From Euwallacea fornicatus (taxonomy: Eukaryota; Arthropoda; Insecta; Coleoptera; Curculionidae), in contig NW_027096011.1 of the NCBI RefSeq assembly GCF_040115645.1, positions 868,001 through 932,000 of the forward strand: a stretch of DNA of 64,000 bases, in the 5' to 3' direction. A program made the position numbers and the translations under genes. Under the pieces are notes generated by a model that ran no database searches, had not been told where the DNA came from, and was given only the letters and a program-made list of their open reading frames with translations. Every line of letters starts with the position of its first letter. Within the stretch, counting starts at the first letter, position 1. Below, one piece after another: positions 24,796-36,455 of this stretch.

Positions 24796-27611
24796 ATACA
24801 GTACTATTTATCGTGGAAACTCTTCAAGATGCAATTAGGATGTGTCCTGTCACTTTAAAGATCTCGTCGAGCTGATTAATTTGAATCTGCGATTAAGAAG
24901 TTTGGAGTTGATTTGGTGAAGTTATTGAGTCTCAAAGTTGGAAAAGTCGCAAAAGTTGCGCATTTGAGCACATACAGTACTATTTATCCTGGAAACTCTT
25001 CAAGATGAAATTATGATGTGTCGTGTCACCTTAAAGATCTCGTCGAGCTGATTAATTTGAATCTGCGATTAAGAAGTTTGGAGTTGATTTGGTGAAGTTA
25101 TCGAGTCTCAACGTTGGAAAAGTCGCAAAAGTTGCACATTTGAGCACATACAGTACTATTTATCGTGGAAACTCTTCAAGATGCAATTAGGATGTGTCAT
25201 GTCACCTTCAAAATCTCGTCGAGCTGAATAATTTGAATCTTTGATTAAGAAGTTTGGAGTTGATTTGGTGAAGTTTTCGAGTCTCAAAGTAGGAAAAGTC
25301 TCACAAGAAGCGTGGTTAAGCACATAAAGTACTATTTATCGTGGAAACTCTACAAGATGCAATTAGGATGTGTCATGTCACTTTAAAGATCTCGTCGAGC
25401 TGATTAATTTGAATCTTTGTTTAAGAAGTTTGGAGTTGATTTGGTGAAGTTATCGAGTCTCAATGTTGGAAAAGTCGCAAAAGTTGCGTATTTAAGCACA
25501 TACAGTACTATTTATCATGGAAACTCTTCAAGATGCAATTAGCATGTGTCATGTCACCTTAAAGATCTCGTCGAGCTGATTAATTTGAATCTTCGGTTAA
25601 GAAGTTTGGAGTTGATTTGGTGAAGTTTTCGAGTCTCAAAGTTGGAAAAGTCGCAAAAGTTGCGTATTTAAGCACATACAGTACTATTTATCATGGAAAC
25701 TCTTCAAGATGCAATTAGCATGTGTCATGTCACCTTAAAGACCACGTCGAGCTGATTAATTTGAATCTTTGTTTAAGAAGTTTGGAGTTGATTTGGTGAA
25801 GTTATCGAGTCTCAATGTTGGAAAAGTCGCAAAAGTTGAGTGTTTAAGCACATAGACTACTATTTATCCCGGAAACTCTTCAAGATGCAATTATGATGTG
25901 TCAAGTCACCTTAAAGATCTCGTCGAGCTGCTTAATTTGAATCTTCGGTTAAGAAGTTTGGAGTTGATTTGGTGAAGTTTTCGAGTCTCAAAGTTGGAAA
26001 AGTCGCAAAAGTTGCGTATTTGAGCACATACACTACTATTTATCGTGGAAACTCTTCAAGATGCAATTAGGATGTGTCATGTCACCTTAAAGATCTCGTC
26101 GAGCTGATTAATTTGAATCTTCGGTTAAGAAGTTTGGAGTTGATTTGGTGAAGTTTTCGAGTCTCAAAGTTGGAAAAGTCGCAAAAGTTGCGTATTTAAG
26201 CACATACAGTACTATTTATCATGGAAACTCTTCAAGATGCAATTAGGATGTGTCATGTCACCTTCAAAATCTCGTCGAGCTGAATAATTTGAATCTTTGA
26301 TTAAGAAGTTTGGAGTTGATTTGGTGAAGTTATTGAGTCTTAAAGTTGGAAAAGTCACAAAAGTTGCGCATTTGAGCACATACAGTACTATTTATCCTGG
26401 AAACTCTTCAAGATGCAATTAGGATGTGTCATGTCACTTTAAATATCTCGACGAGCTGATTAATTTGAATCTTTGTTTAAGAAGTTTGGAGTTAATTTGG
26501 TGAAGTTATCGAGTCTCAAAGTTGGAAAAGTCGCAAAAGTTGTGTATTTGAGCACATACAGTACTGTTTATCGTGGAAACTCTTCAAGATGCAATTAGGA
26601 TGTGTCATGTCACTTTAAAGATCTCGTCGAGCTGATTAATTTGAATCTTTGTTTAAGAAGTTTGGAGTTGATTTGGTGAAGTTATCGAGTCTCAATGTTG
26701 GAAAAGTCGCAAAAGTTGCGTATTTGAGCACATACACTACTATGTATCGTGGAAACTCTTCAAGATGCAATTAGGATGTGTCACGTCACCTTAAAGATCT
26801 CGCCGAGCTGATTAATTTGAATCTACGGTTAAGAAGTTTGGAGTTGATTTGGTGAAGTTTTCGAGTCTCAAAGTTGGAAAAGTCGCAAAAGTTGCGTATT
26901 TAAGCACATACAGTACTATTTATCGTGGAAACTCTTCAAGATGCAATTAGGATGTGTCATGTCACCTTCAAAATCTCGTCGAGCTGAATAATTTGAATCT
27001 TTGATTAAGAAGTTTGGAGTTGATTTGGTGAAGTTTTCGAGTCTCAAAGTAGGAAAAGTCTCACAAGAAGCGTGGTTAAGCACATAAAGTACTATTTATC
27101 GTGGAAACTCTACAAGATGCAATTAGGATGTGTCATGTCACCTTAAAGATCTCGTCGAGCTGATTAATTTGAATCTTTGTTTAAGAAGTTTGGAGTTGAT
27201 TTGGTGAAGTTATCGAGTCTCAAAGTTGGAAAAGTCGCAAAAGTTGCGTGTTTAAGCACATAGACTACTATTTATCCTGGAAACTCTTCAAGATGCAATT
27301 ATGATGTGTCCTGTCACCTTGAAGATCTCGTCGAGCTGATTAAATTGAATCTTTGATTAAGAAGTTTGGAGTTGATTTGGTGAAGTTATCGAGTCTCAAT
27401 GTTGGAAAAGTCGCAAAAGTTGCGCATTTGAGCACATACAGTACTATTTATCGTGGAAACTCTACAAGATGCAATTAGGATGTGTCATGTCACCTTCAAA
27501 ATCTCGTCGAGCTGAATAATTTGAATCTTTGATTAAGAAGTTTGGAGTTGATTTGGTGAAGTTATTGAGTCTCAAAGTTGGAAAAGTCACAAAAGTTGCG
27601 CATTTGAGCAC
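24796..27611 (+). repeat. Module Q, copy 2
   Basis: All Q markers recur at +4926 bp from Q copy 1: AAAGACCACG 25741, the GTCAAGTCACC monomer at about 25900, GAGTCTTAAAG at about 26336, CTCGACGAGC at about 26448, ACTATGTATCG at about 26740 and AATCTACGGTT at about 26819. Confidence 0.85.
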
Positions 27612-28666
27612 ATACAGTACTATTTATCCTGGAAACTCTTCAAGATGCAATTAGCATGTGTCATGTCACTTTAAATATCTCGTCGAGCTGATTAATTTGA
27701 ATCTTTGTTTAAGAAGTTTGGAGTTAATTTGGTGAAGTTATCGAGTCTCAAAGTTGGAAAAGTCGCAAAAGTTGTGTATTTGAGCACATACAGTACTATT
27801 TATCGTGGAAACTCTTCAAGATGCAATTAGGATGTGTCATGTCACCTTAAAGATCTCGTCGAGCTGATTAATTTGAATCTTTGATTAAGAAGTTTGGAGT
27901 TGATTTGGTGAAGTTATCGAGTCTCAAAGTTGGAAAAGTCGCAAAAGTTGTGTATTTGAGCACATACAGTACTATTTATCGTGGAAACTCTACAAGATGC
28001 AATTAGGATGTGTCATGTCACTTTAAAGTTCTCGTCGAGCTGAATAATTTGAATCTTTGTTTAAGAAGTTTGGAGTTGATTTGGTGAAGTTATCGAGTCT
28101 GAAAGTTGTAAAAATCGCAAAAGTTGCGTATTTGAGCACATAGACTACTATTTATCCTGGAAACTCTTCAAGATGCAATTAGGATGTGTCATGTCACCTT
28201 AAAGATCTCGTCGAGCTGATTAATTTGGATCTTCGATTAAGAAATTTCGAGTTTGTTTGGTGAAGTTTTTGAATCTCAAAGTTGGAAAAGTCTCAAAAGT
28301 TACGTGGTTAAGCACATAAAGTACTATTTATCGTGGAAACTCTTCAAGATGCAATTAGGATGTGTCATGTCACCTTCAAATCTCGTCGAGCTGAATAATT
28401 TGAATCTTTGATTAAGAAGTTTGGAGTTGATTTGGTGAAGTTATCGGGTCTCAAAGTTGGAAAAGTCGCAAAAGTTGCGTATTTGAGCACATAAAGTACT
28501 ATTTATCCTGGAAACTGTTCAAGATGAAATTATGATGTGTCGTGTCACCTTAAAGATCTCGTCGAACTGATTAATTTGAATCTTTGATTAAGAAGTTTGG
28601 AGTTGATTTGGTGAAGTTATCGAGTCTCAACGTTGGAAAAGTCGCAAAAGTTGCACATTTGAGCAC
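27612..28666 (+). repeat. Module P, copy 4
   Basis: At +3871 bp from P copy 3, with the CTGTTC marker after the short monomer. Confidence 0.85.
28157..28507 (+). repeat. C + 175-bp cassette, copy 5
   Basis: Lies 3871 bp from copy 4, in the fourth P module. It is the last cassette followed by the CTGTTC marker. Confidence 0.9.
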
Positions 28667-30451
28667 ATACAGTACTATTTATCGTGGAAACTCTTCAAGA
28701 TGCAATTAGGATGTGTCCTGTCACTTTAAAGATCTCGTCGAGCTGATTAATTTGAATCTGCGATTAAGAAGTTTGGAGTTGATTTGGTGAAGTTATTGAG
28801 TCTCAAAGTTGGAAAAGTCGCAAAAGTTGCGCATTTGAGCACATACAGTACTATTTATCCTGGAAACTCTTCAAGATGAAATTATGATGTGTCGTGTCAC
28901 CTTAAAGATCTCGTCGAGCTGATTAATTTGAATCTGCGATTAAGAAGTTTGGAGTTGATTTGGTGAAGTTATCGAGTCTCAACGTTGGAAAAGTCGCAAA
29001 AGTTGCACATTTGAGCACATACAGTACTATTTATCGTGGAAACTCTTCAAGATGCAATTAGGATGTGTCATGTCACCTTCAAAATCTCGTCGAGCTGAAT
29101 AATTTGAATCTTTGATTAAGAAGTTTGGAGTTGATTTGGTGAAGTTTTCGAGTCTCAAAGTAGGAAAAGTCTCACAAGAAGCGTGGTTAAGCACATAAAG
29201 TACTATTTATCGTGGAAACTCTACAAGATGCAATTAGGATGTGTCATGTCACTTTAAAGATCTCGTCGAGCTGATTAATTTGAATCTTTGTTTAAGAAGT
29301 TTGGAGTTGATTTGGTGAAGTTATCGAGTCTCAATGTTGGAAAAGTCGCAAAAGTTGCGTATTTAAGCACATACAGTACTATTTATCATGGAAACTCTTC
29401 AAGATGCAATTAGCATGTGTCATGTCACCTTAAAGATCTCGTCGAGCTGATTAATTTGAATCTTCGGTTAAGAAGTTTGGAGTTGATTTGGTGAAGTTTT
29501 CGAGTCTCAAAGTTGGAAAAGTCGCAAAAGTTGCGTATTTAAGCACATACAGTACTATTTATCATGGAAACTCTTCAAGATGCAATTAGCATGTGTCATG
29601 TCACCTTAAAGACCACGTCGAGCTGATTAATTTGAATCTTTGTTTAAGAAGTTTGGAGTTGATTTGGTGAAGTTATCGAGTCTCAATGTTGGAAAAGTCG
29701 CAAAAGTTGAGTGTTTAAGCACATAGACTACTATTTATCCCGGAAACTCTTCAAGATGCAATTATGATGTGTCAAGTCACCTTAAAGATCTCGTCGAGCT
29801 GCTTAATTTGAATCTTCGGTTAAGAAGTTTGGAGTTGATTTGGTGAAGTTTTCGAGTCTCAAAGTTGGAAAAGTCGCAAAAGTTGCGTATTTGAGCACAT
29901 ACACTACTATTTATCGTGGAAACTCTTCAAGATGCAATTAGGATGTGTCATGTCACCTTAAAGATCTCGTCGAGCTGATTAATTTGAATCTTCGGTTAAG
30001 AAGTTTGGAGTTGATTTGGTGAAGTTTTCGAGTCTCAAAGTTGGAAAAGTCGCAAAAGTTGCGTATTTAAGCACATACAGTACTATTTATCATGGAAACT
30101 CTTCAAGATGCAATTAGGATGTGTCATGTCACCTTCAAAATCTCGTCGAGCTGAATAATTTGAATCTTTGATTAAGAAGTTTGGAGTTGATTTGGTGAAG
30201 TTATTGAGTCTTAAAGTTGGAAAAGTCACAAAAGTTGCGCATTTGAGCACATACAGTACTATTTATCCTGGAAACTCTTCAAGATGCAATTAGGATGTGT
30301 CATGTCACTTTAAATATCTCGACGAGCTGATTAATTTGAATCTTTGTTTAAGAAGTTTGGAGTTAATTTGGTGAAGTTATCGAGTCTCAAAGTTGGAAAA
30401 GTCGCAAAAGTTGTGTATTTGAGCACATACAGTACTGTTTATCGTGGAAAC
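28667..30451 (+). repeat. Module Q, copy 3, truncated
   Basis: Follows Q copy 2 at +3871 bp through GTCAAGTCACC, GAGTCTTAAAG and CTCGACGAGC. At about 30450-30484 it then leaves Q (no ACTATGTATCG or AATCTACGGTT monomer) and continues as the sequence that follows about 16540 in section 2. This breakpoint joins two earlier neighbourhoods without disturbing the 176-bp phase. Confidence 0.82.
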
Positions 30452-30795
30452 TCTTCAAGATGCAATTAGGATGTGTCATGTCACCTTAAAGATCTCGTCG
30501 AGCTGATTAATTTGAATCTTTGATTAAGAAGTTTGGAGTTGATTTGGTGAAGTTATCGAGTCTCAAAGTTGGAAAAGTCGCAAAAGTTGTGTATTTGAGC
30601 ACATACAGTACTATTTATCGTGGAAACTCTACAAGATGCAATTAGGATGTGTCATGTCACTTTAAAGTTCTCGTCGAGCTGAATAATTTGAATCTTTGTT
30701 TAAGAAGTTTGGAGTTGATTTGGTGAAGTTATCGAGTCTGAAAGTTGTAAAAATCGCAAAAGTTGCGTATTTGAGCACATAGACTACTATTTATC

Positions 30796-31146
30796 CTGGA
30801 AACTCTTCAAGATGCAATTAGGATGTGTCATGTCACCTTAAAGATCTCGTCGAGCTGATTAATTTGGATCTTCGATTAAGAAATTTCGAGTTTGTTTGGT
30901 GAAGTTTTTGAATCTCAAAGTTGGAAAAGTCTCAAAAGTTACGTGGTTAAGCACATAAAGTACTATTTATCGTGGAAACTCTTCAAGATGCAATTAGGAT
31001 GTGTCATGTCACCTTCAAATCTCGTCGAGCTGAATAATTTGAATCTTTGATTAAGAAGTTTGGAGTTGATTTGGTGAAGTTATCGGGTCTCAAAGTTGGA
31101 AAAGTCGCAAAAGTTGCGTATTTGAGCACATAAAGTACTATTTATC
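30796..31146 (+). repeat. C + 175-bp cassette, copy 6
   Basis: Lies 2639 bp (15 monomers) from copy 5. The flanks match those of copy 1 (79 monomers upstream), with CTCTTC rather than CTGTTC after it. Confidence 0.9.
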
Positions 31147-33082
31147 CTGGAAACTCTTCAAGATGAAATTATGATGTGTCGTGTCACCTTAAAGATCTCG
31201 TCGAACTGATTAATTTGAATCTTTGATTAAGAAGTTTGGAGTTGATTTGGTGAAGTTATCGAGTCTCAACGTTGGAAAAGTCGCAAAAGTTGCGCATTTG
31301 AGCACATACAGTACTATTTATCGTGGAAACTCTTCAAGATGCAATTAGGATGTGTCCTGTCACTTTAAAGATCTCGTCGAGCTGATTAATTTGAATCTGC
31401 GATTAAGAAGTTTGGAGTTGATTTGGTGAAGTTATTGAGTCTCAAAGTTGGAAAAGTCGCAAAAGTTGCGCATTTGAGCACATACAGTACTATTTATCGT
31501 GGAAACTCTACAAGATGCAATTAGGATGTGTCGTGTCACCTTAAAGATCTCGTCGAGCTGATTAATTTGAATCTTTGATTAAGAAGTTTGGAGTTGATTT
31601 GGTGAAGTTATCGAGTCTCAAATTTGGAAAAGTCGCAAAAGTTGTGTATTTGAGCACATACAGTACTATTTATCGTGGAAACTCTACAAGATGCAATTAG
31701 GATGTGTCGTGTCACCTTAAAGATCTCGTCGAGCTGATTAATTTGAATCTTCGGTTAAGAAGTTTGGAGTTGATTTGGTGAAGTTATTGAGTCTCAAAGT
31801 TGGAAAAGTCACAAAAGTTGCGCATTTGAGCACATACAGTACTATTTATCGTGGAAACTCTACAAGATGCAATTAGGATGTGTCGTGTCACCTTAAAGAT
31901 CTCGTCGAGCTCATTAATTTGAATCTGCGATTAAGAAGTTTGGAGTTGATTTGGTGAAGTTATTGAGTCTCAAAGTAGGAAAAGTCTCACAAGATGCGTG
32001 GTTAAGCACATAAAGTACTATTTATCGTTGAAACTCTTCAAGATGCAATTAGGATGTGTCATGTCACCTTAAAGATCTCGTCGAGCTGCTTAATTTGAAT
32101 CTTCGGTTAAGAAGTTTGGAGTTGATTTGGTGAAGTTTTCGAGTCTCAAATTTGGAAAAGTCGCAAAAGTTGCGTGTTTAAGCACATAGACTACTATTTA
32201 TCCTGGAAACTCTTCAAGATGCAATTATGATGTGTCCTGTCACCTTGAAGATCTCGTCGAGCTGATTAAATTGAATCTTTGATTAAGAAGTTTGGAGTTG
32301 ATTTGGTGAAGTTATCGAGTCTCAATGTTGGAAAAGTCGCAAAAGTTGCGCATTTGAGCACATACAGTACTATTTATCGTGGAAACTCTACAAGATGCAA
32401 TTAGGATGTGTCATGTCACCTTCAAAATCTCGTCGAGCTGAATAATTTGAATCTTTGATTAAGAAGTTTGGAGTTGATTTGGTGAAGTTATTGAGTCTCA
32501 AAGTTGGAAAAGTCACAAAAGTTGCGCATTTGAGCACATACAGTACTATTTATCCTGGAAACTCTTCAAGATGCAATTAGCATGTGTCATGTCACTTTAA
32601 ATATCTCGTCGAGCTGATTAATTTGAATCTTTGTTTAAGAAGTTTGGAGTTAATTTGGTGAAGTTATCGAGTCTCAAAGTTGGAAAAGTCGCAAAAGTTG
32701 TGTATTTGAGCACATACAGTACTATTTATCGTGGAAACTCTTCAAGATGCAATTAGGATGTGTCATGTCACCTTAAAGATCTCGTCGAGCTGATTAATTT
32801 GAATCTTTGATTAAGAAGTTTGGAGTTGATTTGGTGAAGTTATCGAGTCTCAAAGTTGGAAAAGTCGCAAAAGTTGTGTATTTGAGCACATACAGTACTA
32901 TTTATCGTGGAAACTCTACAAGATGCAATTAGGATGTGTCATGTCACTTTAAAGTTCTCGTCGAGCTGAATAATTTGAATCTTTGTTTAAGAAGTTTGGA
33001 GTTGATTTGGTGAAGTTATCGAGTCTGAAAGTTATAAAAATCGCAAAAGTTGCGTATTTGAGCACATAGACTACTATTTATC

Positions 33083-33433
33083 CTGGAAACTCTTCAAGAT
33101 GCAATTAGGATGTGTCATGTCACCTTAAAGATCTCGTCGAGCTGATTAATTTGGATCTTCGATTAAGAAATTTCGAGTTTGTTTGGTGAAGTTTTTGAAT
33201 CTCAAAGTTGGAAAAGTCTCAAAAGTTACGTGGTTAAGCACATAAAGTACTATTTATCGTGGAAACTCTTCAAGATGCAATTAGGATGTGTCATGTCACC
33301 TTCAAATCTCGTCGAGCTGAATAATTTGAATCTTTGATTAAGAAGTTTGGAGTTGATTTGGTGAAGTTATCGGGTCTCAAAGTTGGAAAAGTCGCAAAAG
33401 TTGCGTATTTGAGCACATAAAGTACTATTTATC
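33083..33433 (+). repeat. C + 175-bp cassette, copy 7
   Basis: Lies 2287 bp (13 monomers) from copy 6. The monomer before it has GTTATAAAAATC, a private change from GTTGTAAAAATC. Confidence 0.9.
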
Positions 33434-33639
33434 CTGGAAACTCTTCAAGATGAAATTATGATGTGTCGTGTCACCTTAAAGATCTCGTCGAACTGATTAA
33501 TTTGAATCTTTGATTAAGAAGTTTGGAGTTGATTTGGTGAAGTTATCGAGTCTCAACGTTGGAAAAGTCGCAAAAGTTGCACATTTGAGCACATACAGTA
33601 CTATTTATCGTGGAAACTCTTCAAGATGCAATTAGGATG

Positions 33640-36455
33640 TGTCCTGTCACTTTAAAGATCTCGTCGAGCTGATTAATTTGAATCTGCGATTAAGAAGTTT
33701 GGAGTTGATTTGGTGAAGTTATTGAGTCTCAAAGTTGGAAAAATCGCAAAAGTTGCGCATTTGAGCACATACAGTACTATTTATCCTGGAAACTCTTCAA
33801 GATGAAATTATGATGTGTCGTGTCACCTTAAAGATCTCGTCGAACTGATTAATTTGAATCTTTGATTAAGAAGTTTGGAGTTGATTTGGTGAAGTTATCG
33901 AGTCTCAACGTTGGAAAAGTCGCAAAAGTTGCACATTTGAGCACATACAGTACTATTTATCGTGGAAACTCTTCAAGATGCAATTAGGATGTGTCCTGTC
34001 ACTTTAAAGATCTCGTCGAGCTGATTAATTTGAATCTGCGATTAAGAAGTTTGGAGTTGATTTGGTGAAGTTATTGAGTCTCAAAGTTGGAAAAGTCGCA
34101 AAAGTTGCGCATTTGAGCACATACAGTACTATTTATCGTGGAAACTCTACAAGATGCAATTAGGATGTGTCGTGTCACCTTAAAGATCTCGTCGAGCTGA
34201 TTAATTTGAATCTTTGATTAAGAAGTTTGGAGTTGATTTGGTGAAGTTATCGAGTCTCAAATTTGGAAAAGTCGCAAAAGTTGTGTATTTGAGCACATAC
34301 AGTACAATTTATCGTGGAAACTCTACAAGATGCAATTAGGATGTGTCGTGTCACCTTAAAGATCTCGTCGAGCTGATTAATTTGAATCTTCGGTTAAGAA
34401 GTTTGGAGTTGATTTGGTGAAGTTATTGAGTCTCAAAGTTGGAAAAGTCACAAAAGTTGCGCATTTGAGCACATACAGTACTATTTATCGTGGAAACTCT
34501 ACAAGATGCAATTAGGATGTGTCGTGTCACCTTAAAGATCTCGTCGAGCTCATTAATTTGAATCTGCGATTAAGAAGTTTGGAGTTGATTTGGTGAAGTT
34601 ATCGAGTCTCAAAGTTGGAAAAGTCACAAAAGTTGCGTATTTGAGCACATACAGTACTATTTATCGTGGAAACTCTTCAAGATGCAATTAGGATGTGTCA
34701 TGTCACCTTAAAGATCTCGTCGAGCTGATTAATTTGAATCTTCGGTTAAGAAGTTTGGAGTTGATTTGGTGAAGTTATCGAGTCTGAAAGTTGTAAAAAT
34801 CGCAAAAGTTGCGTATTTGAGCACATAGACTACTATTTATCCTGGAAACTCTTCAAGATGCAATTAGGATGTGTCATGTCACCTTAAAGACCACGTCGAG
34901 CTGATTAATTTGAATCTTTGATTGAGAAGTTTGGAGTTGATTTGGTGAAGTTATCGAGTCTCAAAGTTGGAAAAGTCGCAAAAGTTGCGTGTTTAAGCAC
35001 ATAGACTACTATTTATCGTGGAAATTCTTCAAGATGCAATTAGGATGTGTCATGTCACCTTAAAGATCTCGTCGATCTGATTAATTTGAATCTTTGATTA
35101 AGAAGTTTGGAGTTGATTTGGTGAAGTTTTCGAGTCTCAAATTTGGAAAAGTCACAAAAGTTGCGTATTTGAGCACATACAGTACTATTTATCGTGGAAA
35201 CTCTTCAAGATGCAATTAGGATGTGTCATGTCACCTTAAAGATCTCGTCGAGCTGATTAATTTGAATCTTCGGTTAAGAAGATTGGAGTTGATTTGGTGA
35301 AGTTTTCGAGTCTCAAAGTTGGAAAAGTCGCAAAAGTTGCGTATTTGAGCACATACACTACTATTTATCGTGGAAACTCTTCAAGATGCAATTAGCATGT
35401 GTCTTGTCACCTTAAAGATCTCGTCGAGCTGCTTAATTTGAATCTTCGGTTAAGAAGTTTGGAGTTGATTTGGTGAAGTTATCGAGGCTCAAAGTTGGAA
35501 AAGTCGCAAAAGTTGCGTGTTTAAACACATAGACTACTATTTATCCTGGAAACTCTTCAAGATGCAATTAGCATGTGTCATGTCACTTTAAAGATCTCGT
35601 CGAGCTGATTAATTTGAATCTTCGGTTAAGAAGTTTGAAGTTGATTTGGTGAAGTTATCGAGTCTCAAAGTTGGAAAAGTCGCAAAAGTTGCGTATTTGA
35701 GCACATACAGTACTATTTATCGTGGAAACTCTTCAAGATGCAATTAGGATGTGTCATGTCACCTTAAAGATCTCGTCGAGCTGATTAATTTGAATCTTTG
35801 TTTAAGAAGTTTGGATTTGATTTGGTGAAGTTATCGAGTCTCAAAGTTGGAAAAGTCGCAAAAGTTGCGTATTTGAGCACATACAGTACTATTTATCGTG
35901 GAAACTCTTCAAGATGCAATTAGGATGTGTCATGTCACCTTAAAGATCTCGTCGAGCTGATTAATTTGAATCTTTGTTTAAGAAGTTTGGAGTTGATTTG
36001 GTGAAGTTTTCGAGTCTCAAATTTGGAAAAGTCGCAAAAGTTGCGTATTTGAGCACATACAGTACTATTTATCGTGGAAACTCTTCAAGATGCAATTAGG
36101 ATGTGTCATGTCACCTTAAAGATCTCGTCGAGCTGCTTAATTTGAATCTTCGGTTAAGAAGTTTGGAGTTGATTTGGTGAAGTTATCGAGTCTCAAAGTA
36201 GGAAAAGTCTCACAAGAAGCGTGGTTAAGCACATAAAGTACTATTTATCGTGGAAACTCTTCAAGATGCAATTAGGATGTGTCATGTCACCTTAAAGATC
36301 TCGTCGAGCTGCTTAATTTGAATCTTCGGTTAAGAAGTTTGGAGTTGATTTGGTGAAGTTTTCGAGTCTCAAATTTGGAAAAGTCGCAAAAGTTGCGTAT
36401 TTGAGCACATAGACTACTATTTATCCTGGAAACTCTTCAAGATGCAATTATGATG
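33640..36455 (+). repeat. 16-monomer block, first copy of a tandem duplication
   Basis: Its start (GTCCTGTCACTTTAAAG, then ATTGAGTCTC and TTGGAAAAATCGC at 33721) recurs at 36456 (ATTGAG at 36537), 2816 bp downstream. Its end, including the displaced left-dialect block, recurs 3168 bp downstream. The change from 16 to 18 monomers is a 2-monomer insertion in the second copy, near 37050. Confidence 0.8.
34569..36131 (+). repeat. Displaced left-dialect block, copy 2
   Basis: Apparently identical to 8000-9562. It is flanked upstream by the AATCTGCGATT monomers of sections 4 and 9, and downstream (from GCTGCTTAATTT at 36132) by different left-type sequence. States such as TTAAACACATAG, CGAGGCTC and TTTGGATTTG, otherwise confined to the first 15 kb, reappear only inside this block and its duplicate. 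Confidence 0.87.

Larger units (their letters stand above)
18328..30451 (+). repeat. Section 3: 22-monomer (3871 bp) higher-order repeat array
   Basis: Diagnostic states recur at 3871 bp, for example GTCCTGTCACCTTGAAG at 18511 and 22382, C monomers at 19360/23231 and 24286/28157, and AAAGACCACG at 25741/29612. They also recur at 4926 bp (20815/25741 and 22382/27308). Both offsets are explained by two modules, P (1055 bp, 6 monomers, one of them 175 bp) and Q (2816 bp, 16 monomers), in the order tail of Q, P, Q, P, P, Q, P, partial Q. P + Q gives 3871 bp and P + Q + P gives 4926 bp. I noticed no base difference between the copies at the points I compared, so the amplification is probably recent. 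Confidence 0.88.
30452..34568 (+). repeat. Section 4: second version of the section-2 block
   Basis: Matches about 16550-18260 at 13899 bp (79 monomers less five 1-bp deletions), including CACAAGATGCG and TTTATCGTTGAAAC. Near 32160 one whole monomer is missing relative to the earlier copy, and the offset changes to 13723. A P-like stretch with a C cassette follows. It is followed by monomers with AAAAATCGC after TTGG (about 33740) and ACAGTACAATTTATC (about 34305), states new at this point. Confidence 0.82.

Noticed and set aside
23741..28666. 4926 bp as the basic higher-order repeat unit
   Set aside because: The unit contains module P at both ends, so 4926 is 3871 + 1055. The simpler 22-monomer P + Q unit also explains the matches at 3871.
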